Source: Geodermatophilaceae bacterium (GTDB taxonomy: Bacteria > Actinomycetota > Actinomycetes > Mycobacteriales > Geodermatophilaceae). Taken from it: a stretch of 5,436 nt of DNA. Positions within the stretch are counted from its first letter, which is position 1. Each line of letters opens with the position of its first letter. The stretch lies in NCBI GenBank assembly GCA_013811805.1, contig JACCUM010000442.1:1-5436 (forward strand), in the 5' to 3' direction. Position numbers and translations under genes: made by a program. Shown in pieces: positions 1-5,436 of the stretch. Below the pieces are notes generated by a model. It did not search any database. It saw only the letters and a list, made by a program, of their open reading frames with translations, and was not told the origin of the DNA.

Positions 1-251
1 CTGCGACCGGCTACCCCGACCGATGACCCCGCCCAACCGACGGGTAGTCCCGCATCTGACCCCCCGGTGAGACACCGCACCCCGGCGGCATCGCCGCAAC
101 TTGCAGCGTCCGCTTGCCGTTCGGCTAGTGGGACGGTCCAGGTCCAGAGGCGGCCAACTCACCCAGCGTTGAGGACCTTTCACCGGAGGGCTGGTCAGGG
201 AGATCAAAAACTATGCTTGTGCAATAACACTTGTGAGTCTATGGTCACGGC
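1..251. other. Leader region upstream of the ArsR/MFS operon, no supported gene
   Basis: I see no convincing gene here. One + frame stays open from base 1 into the repressor gene, but it overlaps that gene out of frame and its translation is rich in R, P, S and T, so it is a high-GC shadow. Two other + frames stop early (TGA at 22-24 and TGA at 68-70), and either could be the last codons of a gene upstream of the window; too little is visible to choose. A small hairpin (CGGCG, loop GCAT, CGCCG, 83-96) is present. The final 50 bases are notably AT-richer than the rest and hold the promoter listed separately. Confidence 0.5.
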
Positions 252-252
252 A
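217..252 (+). promoter_or_regulatory. Candidate leaderless promoter of the ArsR/MFS operon
   Basis: A -35-like TTGTGC (217-222) is followed by a 17-base spacer and a -10-like TATGGT (240-245, TANNNT pattern). Six more bases lead to the A of the ATG at 252, which is where transcription would be expected to begin. No Shine-Dalgarno sequence precedes this ATG, so a leaderless mRNA, common in actinobacteria, fits. The hexamer CTTGTG occurs twice (216-221 and 230-235), 14 bp apart, overlapping the -35 and spacer; it could be part of a repressor site, for instance for autoregulation. The promoter is inferred from spacing and motif match only. Confidence 0.45.
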
Positions 253-815
253 TGCCTACTGAGAACGTCACCGACTACCGGGTGCTGGCTGCGGTGGCCC
301 ACCCCGTACGACGCCGCCTGCTGGACGTGCTGCGGGTCGAGCAGGCCGCGAGCGTCGGGGTGCTTGCCGACCGGCTCGGCGTGGCGGTCGGTAGCGTCAG
401 TCACCACGCCAAGGTGCTCGCCGGCCACGGGTTGATCGTCGAGGCGCCCGAGCTGGCCCGAGACGCCCGGGAGCGGTGGTGGCGGCTCGGGGACGCCCGG
501 ATCAGCTGGTCCAACCGGGCGTTCGCCGACGACCCGGCCGGCTCGGTCGTGGCGCAGGCCGTCGACGAGCTCAGCCTGCGGCTGCAGCTGGAACGGCTGA
601 CCGCCTGGCGGGCCGCCAGCGACCAAGCCGACCCGGCCTGGCAGGACGCCGCGACCAGCACCGACATGTGGCTGCGGCTCACCCCGACCGAGCTGGCCCA
701 GGTCTCCGAAGAGCTCACCGAGCTGCTGTCCCGCTGGCGCACCCGGGAGCTGCCCGACGACGAACCGCGCGAGCCCGTGTTCGTGTTCGCGCACGCCTTC
801 CCCAGCAACCCATGA
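252..815 (+). CDS. ArsR-family winged helix-turn-helix transcriptional regulator
   Basis: This is a 187-residue cytoplasmic DNA-binding protein. Residues ~8-80 form an ArsR/HTH_20-type winged helix. LAAVAHPVRRRLLDVL is the typical first helix, ASVGVLADRLGVAVGSVSHH the helix-turn-helix with its recognition helix, and ARERWWRL the wing strand. The remaining ~100 residues are helical and charged, as in the longer members of the family, and probably serve dimerisation or ligand sensing. The protein has no cysteine and no ELCVCDL-type metal motif, so metal sensing of the classic ArsR/SmtB kind is unlikely. The ATG at 252 is chosen because the conserved domain starts eight residues later and the promoter spacing fits. 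Its TGA overlaps the ATG of the exporter gene (ATGA), so the two are translationally coupled. The likely role is to repress its own operon until an exporter substrate binds; that role is inferred from context. Confidence 0.88.
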   Translation: MPTENVTDYRVLAAVAHPVRRRLLDVLRVEQAASVGVLADRLGVAVGSVSHHAKVLAGHGLIVEAPELARDARERWWRLGDARISWSNRAFADDPAGSVVAQAVDELSLRLQLERLTAWRAASDQADPAWQDAATSTDMWLRLTPTELAQVSEELTELLSRWRTRELPDDEPREPVFVFAHAFPSNP

Positions 816-2065
816 CCATCAGCCCGGCGGGCAGCCGGGACTTCCGGCTCATCTGGGCTGGCACGACCGCCGGGCGACTCGGCGAGGCGGTCGCCAGCGT
901 GGCGACGCCGCTAGTCGCGCTCACCGTGCTTGACGCCGGCCCGTTCACCGTCACCCTGCTCACCGCCGCGGCATGGCTGCCCTGGCTCCTGATTGGGCTA
1001 CCGGCTGGAGCCATCGTCGATCGGCTCGCCAAACGCCCGGTCATGATCGCGGCCGATGTGACGTCAGCAGTGGCGATCGGGAGCGTCCCGGTCGCCGCCG
1101 CCCTGCACCACCTCACCGTCACGCACCTGCTGGTCGCCGCCCTGGTCCTCGGCGCGGCCACCGTGTTCTTCCAGTCCGCCTGGGCCGCCTACCTGCCGGC
1201 GGTGCTCGACGAGAAGCAGCTCGTCGGGGCCAACGCTCTGCTCTACGGCAGCGAGTCGGCCTCCAAGGTCGCCGGGCCCGGGCTCGCCGGGCTGCTCGCC
1301 GGGGCGGTCGGCGCGGTGTCAGGCCTGGCCGTCCAGGCCGGGGCCTTCGCCTTCTCCGCCGCGTGTCTGCTCCTCGTACGCCGTCCCGAACGTCGTCCGC
1401 CGCCCCCTCTCGAGAGGCACCTCTGGCGCGAGGTCGGCGAGGGCATCCGCTACGTACGGCACGACCGGATCATCCGGCGCCTCGCTCTGCACGGTGCGGT
1501 CAGCAACCTGCCGCTCACCGGCTACCAGGCGCTTCTCGTCGTGTTCCTCGTACGGGAGATCGGGCTCTCACCCGGCACCGTCGGACTGCTGCTCACCCTC
1601 ACCGCGCTCGGCGGGGTCGCGGGAGCGGCGCTGGTGCAGCCCCTTGTCCGGAGACTCGGTGACGCCCGCACGCTCGTGGTCTGCAAGGCTGGCGCCGGGC
1701 CCTGTGCGCTGGTCGTGCCGTTCACCGGCCGCGGCGTCGCGCTCGGGCTGTTCGTCGTCGCGAGCACGCTGGTGATCCTCGGCATCACGGCCGGCAACGT
1801 GGTGTCGGCGTCGTTCCGGCAGCGCTGGGTCGACCCGGGGATGCTTAGCCGGGTCATGACGAGCATCCAGGTCGTGAACCTCGGGACCATCCCGCTCGGC
1901 GCCGTCTCCGCTGGAGCCTTGGCCAACTGGGTCGGCACCCGGGAGTCGCTCGCGGTCATGACGGTGGCGTACGCCGCGAGCGGGCTGATGCTCGTCCTCG
2001 GCCCGTTGCGCGGCCTGCGCGACCTGCCGTCGAGATCACTGCGTGGTGCCGGCCTCCCCGCCTGA
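812..2065 (+). CDS. MFS transporter, probable drug or small-molecule exporter (EntS/MFS_3-like)
   Basis: This 417-residue integral membrane protein of the major facilitator superfamily moves small molecules across the membrane using the proton gradient. Hydrophobic segments run through the whole chain in two halves separated by a charged, proline-rich cytoplasmic loop (about 190-223, RRPERRPPPP and then EGIRYVRHDRIIRRL). The MFS motif A lies between TM2 and TM3 at residues 66-79 (GAIVDRLAKRPVMI). The N-terminal FRLIWAGTTAGRLGEAV and the central EGIRYVRHD block resemble the EntS/MFS_3 exporter branch. An in-frame reading extends upstream, but that part lies inside the repressor gene. The ATG at 812 overlaps the repressor stop (ATGA) and has no Shine-Dalgarno sequence of its own, so coupled translation is expected. 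Pairing with a repressor suggests inducible efflux. The substrate cannot be read from the sequence. Confidence 0.9.
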   Translation: MTISPAGSRDFRLIWAGTTAGRLGEAVASVATPLVALTVLDAGPFTVTLLTAAAWLPWLLIGLPAGAIVDRLAKRPVMIAADVTSAVAIGSVPVAAALHHLTVTHLLVAALVLGAATVFFQSAWAAYLPAVLDEKQLVGANALLYGSESASKVAGPGLAGLLAGAVGAVSGLAVQAGAFAFSAACLLLVRRPERRPPPPLERHLWREVGEGIRYVRHDRIIRRLALHGAVSNLPLTGYQALLVVFLVREIGLSPGTVGLLLTLTALGGVAGAALVQPLVRRLGDARTLVVCKAGAGPCALVVPFTGRGVALGLFVVASTLVILGITAGNVVSASFRQRWVDPGMLSRVMTSIQVVNLGTIPLGAVSAGALANWVGTRESLAVMTVAYAASGLMLVLGPLRGLRDLPSRSLRGAGLPA

Positions 2066-2114
2066 GAGGTCGCCCGTCCCACGCCCGCCGGGCACCTACG
2101 CGCCGGGTGTCGAA

Positions 2115-2165
2115 AGCGGATCCCTCACCGGACACGGCGCGTTCGTCTTCGGTGAGGGATTCGCT
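2115..2165 (+). terminator. Long inverted repeat, possible terminator of the ArsR/MFS operon
   Basis: The arms AGCGGATCCCTCACCG (2115-2130) and CGGTGAGGGATTCGCT (2150-2165) pair over 16 positions, with a single G.T wobble and a 19-base loop. It begins 50 bases after the exporter stop and ends 18 bases before the methyltransferase ATG. No T-run follows, which is usual for many actinobacterial terminators. The symmetry could equally serve as an operator for the gene downstream. The fold is seen directly; the function is inferred. Confidence 0.55.
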
Positions 2166-2171
2166 CGATTG

Positions 2172-2184
2172 GATACTGAGTGGA
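2172..2184 (+). promoter_or_regulatory. Candidate -10 element for a leaderless methyltransferase mRNA
   Basis: GATACT (2172-2177) matches TATAAT at four of six positions and lies six bases before the A of the ATG at 2184, the same geometry as at the start of the ArsR gene. No clear -35 was found; a 17- or 18-base spacer would put it in the right arm of the inverted repeat. Only a weak GGA/GAG ribosome-site resemblance precedes the ATG. This is a weak prediction. Confidence 0.25.
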
Positions 2185-2849
2185 TGACCGACGACGGCAT
2201 CACTGCACAGGTCCGGGCGACGTACGACACTGTGGCTGAGGATTACGCGGCGCATTTCCCAGGGACCGAACCTGAGGCGGCGATCGATCTGGCGGCGATT
2301 GGCCACTTCGTCACGCTGCTCGAAACCGGGACCCGCGATGTGCTGGACGCGGGTTGCGGGACTGGCCGGATGAGTCGGTACCTCACAGACCATGGTTGTC
2401 ATGTCCAGGGTGTCGATCTGTCGCCGGGGATGGTGGCAATGGCTTGCCGCGATCACCCCGACATCAAGACTGAGGTCGCCTCTATCACGGCGCTGCCGTT
2501 TCCAGACGACTCGTTCGACGGCCTGTTTTACTGGTACTCGATCATCCATGTGGCCGACGATGACCTGCGGGCAGTTTTCGACGAGGCCCGACGTGTGCTC
2601 CGACCTAATGGTGTCGTGCTGGTCGCCTTTCAGGCGGGCGAGGGTGAGTCTGAGGTGGGCGCCGGCTACCGCATGCTCGGTCACGACGTCACACTCGTCA
2701 GATTTCACCGGACGGCCGATCAGGTGACGCGGCTGCTGCAGACGGCAGGTTTTCTTGAGGCGGCACGGATGGTGCGAGACCCGCTCGGCGGCGAGCGCCA
2801 CGATCAAGCCGTCGTGATCGCCCGGCTAGGTGACCTCTGCTTGGGTTGA
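2184..2849 (+). CDS. Class I SAM-dependent methyltransferase
   Basis: This 221-residue soluble enzyme transfers a methyl group from S-adenosylmethionine to an unidentified acceptor. The Rossmann-fold motifs are complete. Motif I is VLDAGCGTG (53-61, the AdoMet-binding GxGxG loop), the acidic residue that holds the ribose is D78 in GVDLS, the post-II region is LPFPDDSFDGLFY (104-116), and motif III is EARRVLRPNG (134-143). This is the Methyltransf_11/25 pattern. The frame is open back to a GTG at 2043, but that start would overlap the exporter gene, add 47 proline-rich residues and read through the inverted repeat. The family domain (ITAQVRATYDTVAEDYA) begins right after the ATG at 2184, so that start is preferred. 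The codons tolerate more A/T than the flanking exporter gene, a mild hint of a separate origin. The substrate is unknown. Confidence 0.87.
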   Translation: MTDDGITAQVRATYDTVAEDYAAHFPGTEPEAAIDLAAIGHFVTLLETGTRDVLDAGCGTGRMSRYLTDHGCHVQGVDLSPGMVAMACRDHPDIKTEVASITALPFPDDSFDGLFYWYSIIHVADDDLRAVFDEARRVLRPNGVVLVAFQAGEGESEVGAGYRMLGHDVTLVRFHRTADQVTRLLQTAGFLEAARMVRDPLGGERHDQAVVIARLGDLCLG

Positions 2850-2868
2850 CCACGTTCGTGGCCGCAAC
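2845..2868 (+). terminator. Small hairpin just after the methyltransferase stop
   Basis: CCAC (2850-2853), loop GTTC, GTGG (2858-2861) starts immediately after the TGA, and an outer GTTG (2845-2848) can pair with CAAC (2865-2868) across a small internal loop. No T-tract follows. Its position fits a weak terminator, but short GC hairpins occur by chance in such DNA. Confidence 0.3.
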
Positions 2869-3017
2869 GTCCGTCCCATCACTGGACCGCGCTGTGTCCG
2901 ATAGCCGAACGAGATCAGGTGCACGTTTGGGTTCTGCGATGCCGTCCGAAGCCTCAGAACGGCTGCGGGAACGTCCTCGCTCGGCGCTCGGTCCGGTCCG
3001 AGTCGGGCTGAATGGGC

Positions 3018-3067
3018 GATGATCAAGGTCGTCCCGTAAGCCGCCGATCACCGGGCGGGCGCCCGCA
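3018..3067. repeat. Imperfect direct repeat, copy 1
   Basis: This ~50-bp segment matches 3148-3198 with about seven substitutions and one 1-base gap. Shared blocks are GAYGATCA, GTCCCGTA and CCGATCACCGG followed by a GC palindrome and GCCCGCA. Here the palindrome is perfect (GCGGGCGCCCGC, 3055-3066), and an outer GTCCCGT (3031-3037) is the inverse of ACGGGAC (3067-3073), so the copy can fold. No coding function is implied, since the gap throws the two copies into different frames. Confidence 0.7.
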
Positions 3068-3105
3068 CGGGACCGACGACTGGGTCGGCGGCCCGCAAGC
3101 GGAAC

Positions 3106-3126
3106 GTCGACGGGTTTGCCGTCGAC
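3106..3126. repeat. Hairpin GTCGACGG/CCGTCGAC between the direct repeats
   Basis: A perfect 8-bp stem (3106-3113 with 3119-3126) encloses a five-base loop GTTTG. It lies inside the spacer between the two direct repeats, together with a smaller CCGAC/GTCGG stem at 3073-3088. It could be a transcript-end structure for convergent genes or part of a repeat element; neither is proven. Confidence 0.45.
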
Positions 3127-3147
3127 CGTGGACGTGGCGAATCGTCC

Positions 3148-3198
3148 GACGATCACGGTTGTCCCGTAGACCGCCCGATCACCGGACGGGTGCCCGCA
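3148..3198. repeat. Imperfect direct repeat, copy 2
   Basis: This is the second copy of the ~50-bp repeat, 130 bp after the first in the same orientation. Its inner palindrome is less perfect (CGGG-TG-CCCG, 3187-3196). A shorter, more degenerate look-alike of the core (CGTCCCATCACTGGACCG, 2872-2889, 14 of 18 matching) lies near the methyltransferase end and may be chance. Confidence 0.7.
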
Positions 3199-3305
3199 GA
3201 CGATCCCCATACGGCGACGTCACCGACGCTGACGAGTACTCGCCGCGCGCCAGGGCGCTTTCAACGAGTCCGCGCTGGCCGCTGACGCCACAGTACGTTC
3301 GGCTG

Positions 3306-3332
3306 TCGCAACGCCTCAGATGCCGGTTGCGA
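3306..3332 (-). terminator. Candidate terminator of the MocR/ankyrin transcript
   Basis: TCGCAAC (3306-3312) and GTTGCGA (3326-3332) form a perfect 7-bp stem with a 13-base loop. Read on the - strand, it begins nine bases beyond the reconstructed ankyrin stop (TGA at 3343-3341). There is no T-run. Its place directly after that stop, rather than after the premature stop at 3410, agrees with 3341 being the original gene end. Confidence 0.35.
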
Positions 3333-3340
3333 GGGGCTGA

Positions 3341-3658
3341 TCAGGCCGTGCCGAAGGGGTTGTCGATGATGTAACAGCGGCGTCACACCGTTCCTCGGCG
3401 CTTGCAGGTTCAGGAAAGCGCCGGCACCGAGCTGCAGGCTCGCGACCTCGACGCTGCCCGACTGGCGGCGTGATGCAATGGCGAGGCACCCGTACGGCTG
3501 TCGAGGATCGCGGGGTCGGCGCCATGAGCGAGCAGTCGCCCGACCGCACCCGGATGGCCGAGCCCGGCAGCGCGGTGCAGCGCCGTCAGCCCTTGCTCGT
3601 CCTTGTCGTTGACTCCGGCGGCGATGGGAGCCTGGCCTTCGGCGTTGATGCCGCTCAT
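3341..3658 (-). pseudogene. Ankyrin-repeat protein gene disrupted by two frameshifts
   Basis: The start ATG at 3658 overlaps the stop of the MocR gene (ATGA) and has a GAGGA ribosome site seven bases upstream. As written, the frame gives 82 residues and stops at 3410. Residues 20-53 hold a good ankyrin repeat (GLTALHRAAGLGHPGAV, then LLAHGAD), and a second repeat begins with GASPLHHAA (57-65). There the frame breaks: one base appears to be missing near 3464-3469, and the next frame continues ankyrin-like as QSGSVEVASLQLGAGAFLNL and NGVTPL. An extra T near 3373-3374 then restores the first frame, which reads IIDNPFGTA and stops at 3341. A repaired product would be about 105 residues. Ankyrin repeats bind partner proteins; the partner is unknown. 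Sequencing errors could mimic this pattern, or the 82-residue form may be a real truncated protein. Confidence 0.72.
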
Positions 3659-5118
3659 GGGTTTGTCCTCGTTTGCCGGTGGTTGTCGGAACCCATATCC
3701 ACCCATGCCCGGCGCAGCCGGTGGACCAACTCGTCCAGAGTGGACGGCGGGTAGGAGAAGGGCAGTCGTAGGTAGCTGTCGTGGTGGCCTTCTGGATCGG
3801 TCGCAGCCCCGGGGATGACCTCGACGCCGTGTCGCAGGGCGACCTGCGCGTAGCGGGCGGCATCGATGGAGGGCAGCTCGATCCACAGTACGGATCCGCC
3901 CTGCGGCCTTCGCCATTGCCAATCCGGCAGGTAGCGGCGCAGCAGACTCTCGAGATGTCGGAGTCTCTCCTCTCGGAGCGGTGCGCGTCGGGCGGCCAGC
4001 GCGGGAAGACCTGGCAGTAGTCGGGCAGCGAGGGCCTGGTCGAGCACCGGGCTGCCGAGATCGGCGAGAGCCTTGTGTCTGGCCAACCGGCGGATCGTCG
4101 GCTCGGCTGCGCGGACCCAGCCGATCCGCAGGCCCGGCCATACCGCCTTGGCCAGCGATCCCACGGACAGCACCGCACCGCCAGGGGAGGCTGCGATCGG
4201 TTGCGGCCCGGGCGAGCCGAGGACCAGGTGCGCGTTGTCCTCCACCACCGGCACGCCGTACTCCTCGGCCAGCGCGGCGATCCGACGACGCCGACTGGAC
4301 GACATCAGCAGTCCGGTCGGATTGTGGTAGGTCGGCATCAGGAAGACCAACGCCGGGCGGTGTTGCGCCATCGCAGCGGCGAGCAGGTCGGCTCGAACCC
4401 CGTCCCCGTCCAGCGGGATGCCAACGATGCGCGCCCCGGCGGCCCGGAAGAGGTCGAGGCAGCCGGGCCATGCCGGGGACTCGGTCAGCACCATGCAGCC
4501 GCGGCGGAGGTACATCTTGGCGATCAGCGAGATCGCCTGGTGGGCCCCCGTTGTGATGAGAACTTGCTCCGCTGAGCTGGGAGCGCCCATCGCCGTATAG
4601 CCGGTTGCGATGGCGGTGCGCAGCTCGGGCAGCCCGCTCGGGTGGTAGCCGGAGTCGGTCATCAATGTGAGCAGGTCGCTGTCGACCAGCTCGAGCAGAG
4701 CGTCGCGAACCTCGTGGTAGGCCGCATCATCTGTGTTAGCGAGCGAGATCACCTCACCCGAGCCGTCGACCAGTCGCTGGAAGACCGGTCCACCGTGTCC
4801 GCCGGGCACCCGTCCATCCGACGTGGACTGTCCGGCTCGGACCTTCTCGCTGATCCTCGTACCGCTGCCACGCACGCTGGTCAGCACGCCACGTCCACGC
4901 AGCTCGTCGTAGGCGCTGACGACGGTCCCACGGCTGATCGCCAGCTGCCTGGCCAGATCGCGCTCGGATGGCAGCCGGGCACCGAGGTCGAGGTCACCCT
5001 CACGCACGGCTCGGTCCAGCGCGTCGGCCAGGCTCTGATAGAGCGGTCCCGGCCAGGTCATCCAGTCCGCGAGCACGTCCAGAAGGTCCGGCTCGAATTG
5101 GTCCACTTCACGCTCCAA
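3655..5118 (-). CDS. MocR/PdxR-like GntR-family regulator with aminotransferase-fold domain
   Basis: This 487-residue fusion has a GntR winged helix at residues ~25-90 (GPLYQSLADALDRAV, LPSERDLARQLAISRGTVVSAYDEL, GVLTSVRGSGT). A linker follows, then a fold-type I PLP aminotransferase domain (~125-475). The PLP-site residues are present: N266 in YHNPTG, D294 in VVEDNAH, the Schiff-base lysine K324 in SVGSLAKAVWPGLRIGWV, and the carboxylate-binding R451 in YLRLPF. MocR proteins use bound PLP or amino compounds to control transcription; they rarely act as true aminotransferases. The start used is TTG 5118 with GAGGGA nine bases upstream. A GTG at 5106 has GGAG six bases before it and would give 483 residues, which is equally plausible. 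The gene is coupled by ATGA to the ankyrin gene and faces a DUF885 gene across 63 bp, its most likely target besides itself. Confidence 0.9.
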   Translation of the reverse strand: MEREVDQFEPDLLDVLADWMTWPGPLYQSLADALDRAVREGDLDLGARLPSERDLARQLAISRGTVVSAYDELRGRGVLTSVRGSGTRISEKVRAGQSTSDGRVPGGHGGPVFQRLVDGSGEVISLANTDDAAYHEVRDALLELVDSDLLTLMTDSGYHPSGLPELRTAIATGYTAMGAPSSAEQVLITTGAHQAISLIAKMYLRRGCMVLTESPAWPGCLDLFRAAGARIVGIPLDGDGVRADLLAAAMAQHRPALVFLMPTYHNPTGLLMSSSRRRRIAALAEEYGVPVVEDNAHLVLGSPGPQPIAASPGGAVLSVGSLAKAVWPGLRIGWVRAAEPTIRRLARHKALADLGSPVLDQALAARLLPGLPALAARRAPLREERLRHLESLLRRYLPDWQWRRPQGGSVLWIELPSIDAARYAQVALRHGVEVIPGAATDPEGHHDSYLRLPFSYPPSTLDELVHRLRRAWVDMGSDNHRQTRTNP

Positions 5119-5181
5119 TGGCCTAGGTCCCTCGCCGATCCGGTTGCCAGGCTGGGGTCCGACGAGAAAGGAGTACCACCT
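5119..5181. promoter_or_regulatory. Divergent intergenic region between the MocR and DUF885 genes
   Basis: These 63 bp must carry control signals for both genes unless the promoters lie inside them. GGTCC occurs twice in the same orientation (5126-5130 and 5156-5160), exactly 30 bp apart, and CCAG-G-CTGG (5147-5155) is a short palindrome. MocR proteins often bind spaced direct repeats, so the GGTCC pair is a weak candidate operator. A TTGCCA (5144-5149) looks like a -35, but no -10 follows at the right distance. Confidence 0.35.
5166..5172 (+). promoter_or_regulatory. Strong ribosome binding site for the DUF885 gene
   Basis: AAAGGAG lies nine bases before the ATG at 5182. It is the best Shine-Dalgarno match in the window and fixes this start, which matters because the gene is cut off by the window end. 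Confidence 0.75.
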
Positions 5182-5436
5182 ATGACGTTGGACAACCGCC
5201 TACGTGCCATCTGCGATCTCTCCGTCCCGGCCGCCAGGGAGAACGGTCGGCACGAGTACGACGGGCAGGTCCAGGACCTGTCCTGTGCCGGCATCCGAAC
5301 TGGACTTGCCCGACTCGGCGGTCCGTCGTATGAGGATCCGCACGACGATACGCACGCCGGGGCGGCTGAAGAGTCGCTCCGCGCACGCTTCGGCGAGATG
5401 GAGCTGCATCGGAGCAGCCCGCTCGTGCATCTGGAC
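5182..5436 (+). CDS. Probable DUF885 family protein, N-terminal fragment (runs off the window)
   Basis: An open frame of 85 codons starts at ATG 5182 behind AAAGGAG and has no stop before the window ends, so the gene is partial at its 3' end. The visible protein begins MTLDNRLRAICDLSVPAARE and continues with HEYDGQVQDLS, GIRTGLARLGG and ELHRSSPLVHLD. It is acidic and helical with no signal peptide or membrane segment, so it is probably cytoplasmic. The opening resembles the start of actinobacterial DUF885 proteins as I remember them; this family is thought to include HExxH zinc metallopeptidases. The metal motif would lie downstream of what is visible, so neither activity nor completeness can be judged. 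It is transcribed divergently from the MocR gene, which may regulate it. That frame and start are real is quite sure; the family name is less so. Confidence 0.65.
   Translation, partial: MTLDNRLRAICDLSVPAARENGRHEYDGQVQDLSCAGIRTGLARLGGPSYEDPHDDTHAGAAEESLRARFGEMELHRSSPLVHLD

Larger units (their letters stand above)
2850..3340. other. Gene-poor region between convergent genes
   Basis: About 490 bases lie between the methyltransferase stop and the reconstructed end of the ankyrin gene on the other strand. Several frames stay open on both strands (one + frame from ATG 3012 reaches 3374), but their translations are dominated by R, P, S and G, match no family I know, lack a ribosome site and partly run into neighbouring genes, so I call no gene. 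The region holds a pair of ~50-bp direct repeats, an 8-bp-stem hairpin between them, the palindrome CGAGTACTCG (3233-3242), a GTTCTG/CAGAAC inverted pair (2931-2936 and 2955-2960), and a short GCGCC-AG-GGCGC hairpin with TTT after it (3247-3261). It may be decayed or repeat-derived DNA. Confidence 0.5.

Noticed and set aside
1..70. Possible C-terminal end of an upstream gene (+ frame ending TGA 68-70, or another ending TGA 22-24)
   Set aside because: Only 7-22 codons are visible and neither reading shows a recognisable motif, so no gene can be claimed.
67..435. Open + frame of 122 codons across the leader and the start of the repressor gene
   Set aside because: It overlaps the well-supported ArsR gene out of frame, has no ribosome site, and its R/P/S/T-rich product matches nothing; it is a high-GC shadow.
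2699..2716. Resemblance of methyltransferase coding DNA (TCACCGGACGG) to the direct-repeat core
   Set aside because: Only 11 bases match and it lies in a conserved reading frame, so it is best taken as chance.
2698..3210. Open - strand frame of 170 codons, considered as a transposase remnant
   Set aside because: No DDE or other catalytic motif could be found, and part of it is antisense to the methyltransferase gene.
3012..3374. Open + frame of 120 codons in the gene-poor region
   Set aside because: Arg/Pro-rich translation, no ribosome site, spans both direct repeats in different frames and runs into the ankyrin gene on the other strand.
3410..4471. Long - strand frame of 353 codons that includes the ankyrin segment
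   Set aside because: Everything before the ATG at 3658 is an out-of-frame shadow of the MocR gene; only the last 82 codons are supported.

Overview
This high-GC window (most genes strongly favour G or C at third codon positions) looks like chromosomal DNA of an actinomycete, perhaps of the Micromonospora/Streptomyces type. That assignment rests on base composition and protein style only. No RNA gene, CRISPR array, integrase or recognisable transposase was seen.

Left part (1-2065, + strand): after a 251-base leader region there is a two-gene operon. It encodes an ArsR-type winged-helix repressor (252-815) and, sharing an ATGA stop/start, a 12-TM-type MFS exporter (812-2065). The repressor has a promoter-like sequence placed so that its mRNA would be leaderless. 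The layout suggests a small-molecule efflux pump under local repressor control; the substrate is unknown.

Middle part (2066-3340): a 16-bp inverted repeat (2115-2165) separates the exporter from a class I SAM-dependent methyltransferase (best start 2184, end 2849). A gene-poor stretch follows (2850-3340) with a pair of ~50-bp imperfect direct repeats 130 bp apart and several palindromes. It lies between convergent transcription units.

Right part (3341-5436): on the - strand, a MocR/PdxR-like regulator (GntR winged helix fused to a PLP aminotransferase fold, 3655-5118) is joined by another ATGA overlap to a small ankyrin-repeat gene (3341-3658). The ankyrin gene carries two compensating frameshifts and is probably a pseudogene or truncated. 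Divergently from the MocR gene, across 63 bp, the first 85 codons of a probable DUF885 protein start at 5182 behind a strong AAAGGAG ribosome site and run off the window. The usual logic of such pairs is that the MocR protein controls its divergent neighbour.

Nothing amounts to a clearly new system. The most interesting signals are the broken ankyrin gene coupled to a MocR regulator, the direct-repeat/palindrome cluster at 3018-3198, and the long inverted repeat ahead of the methyltransferase.
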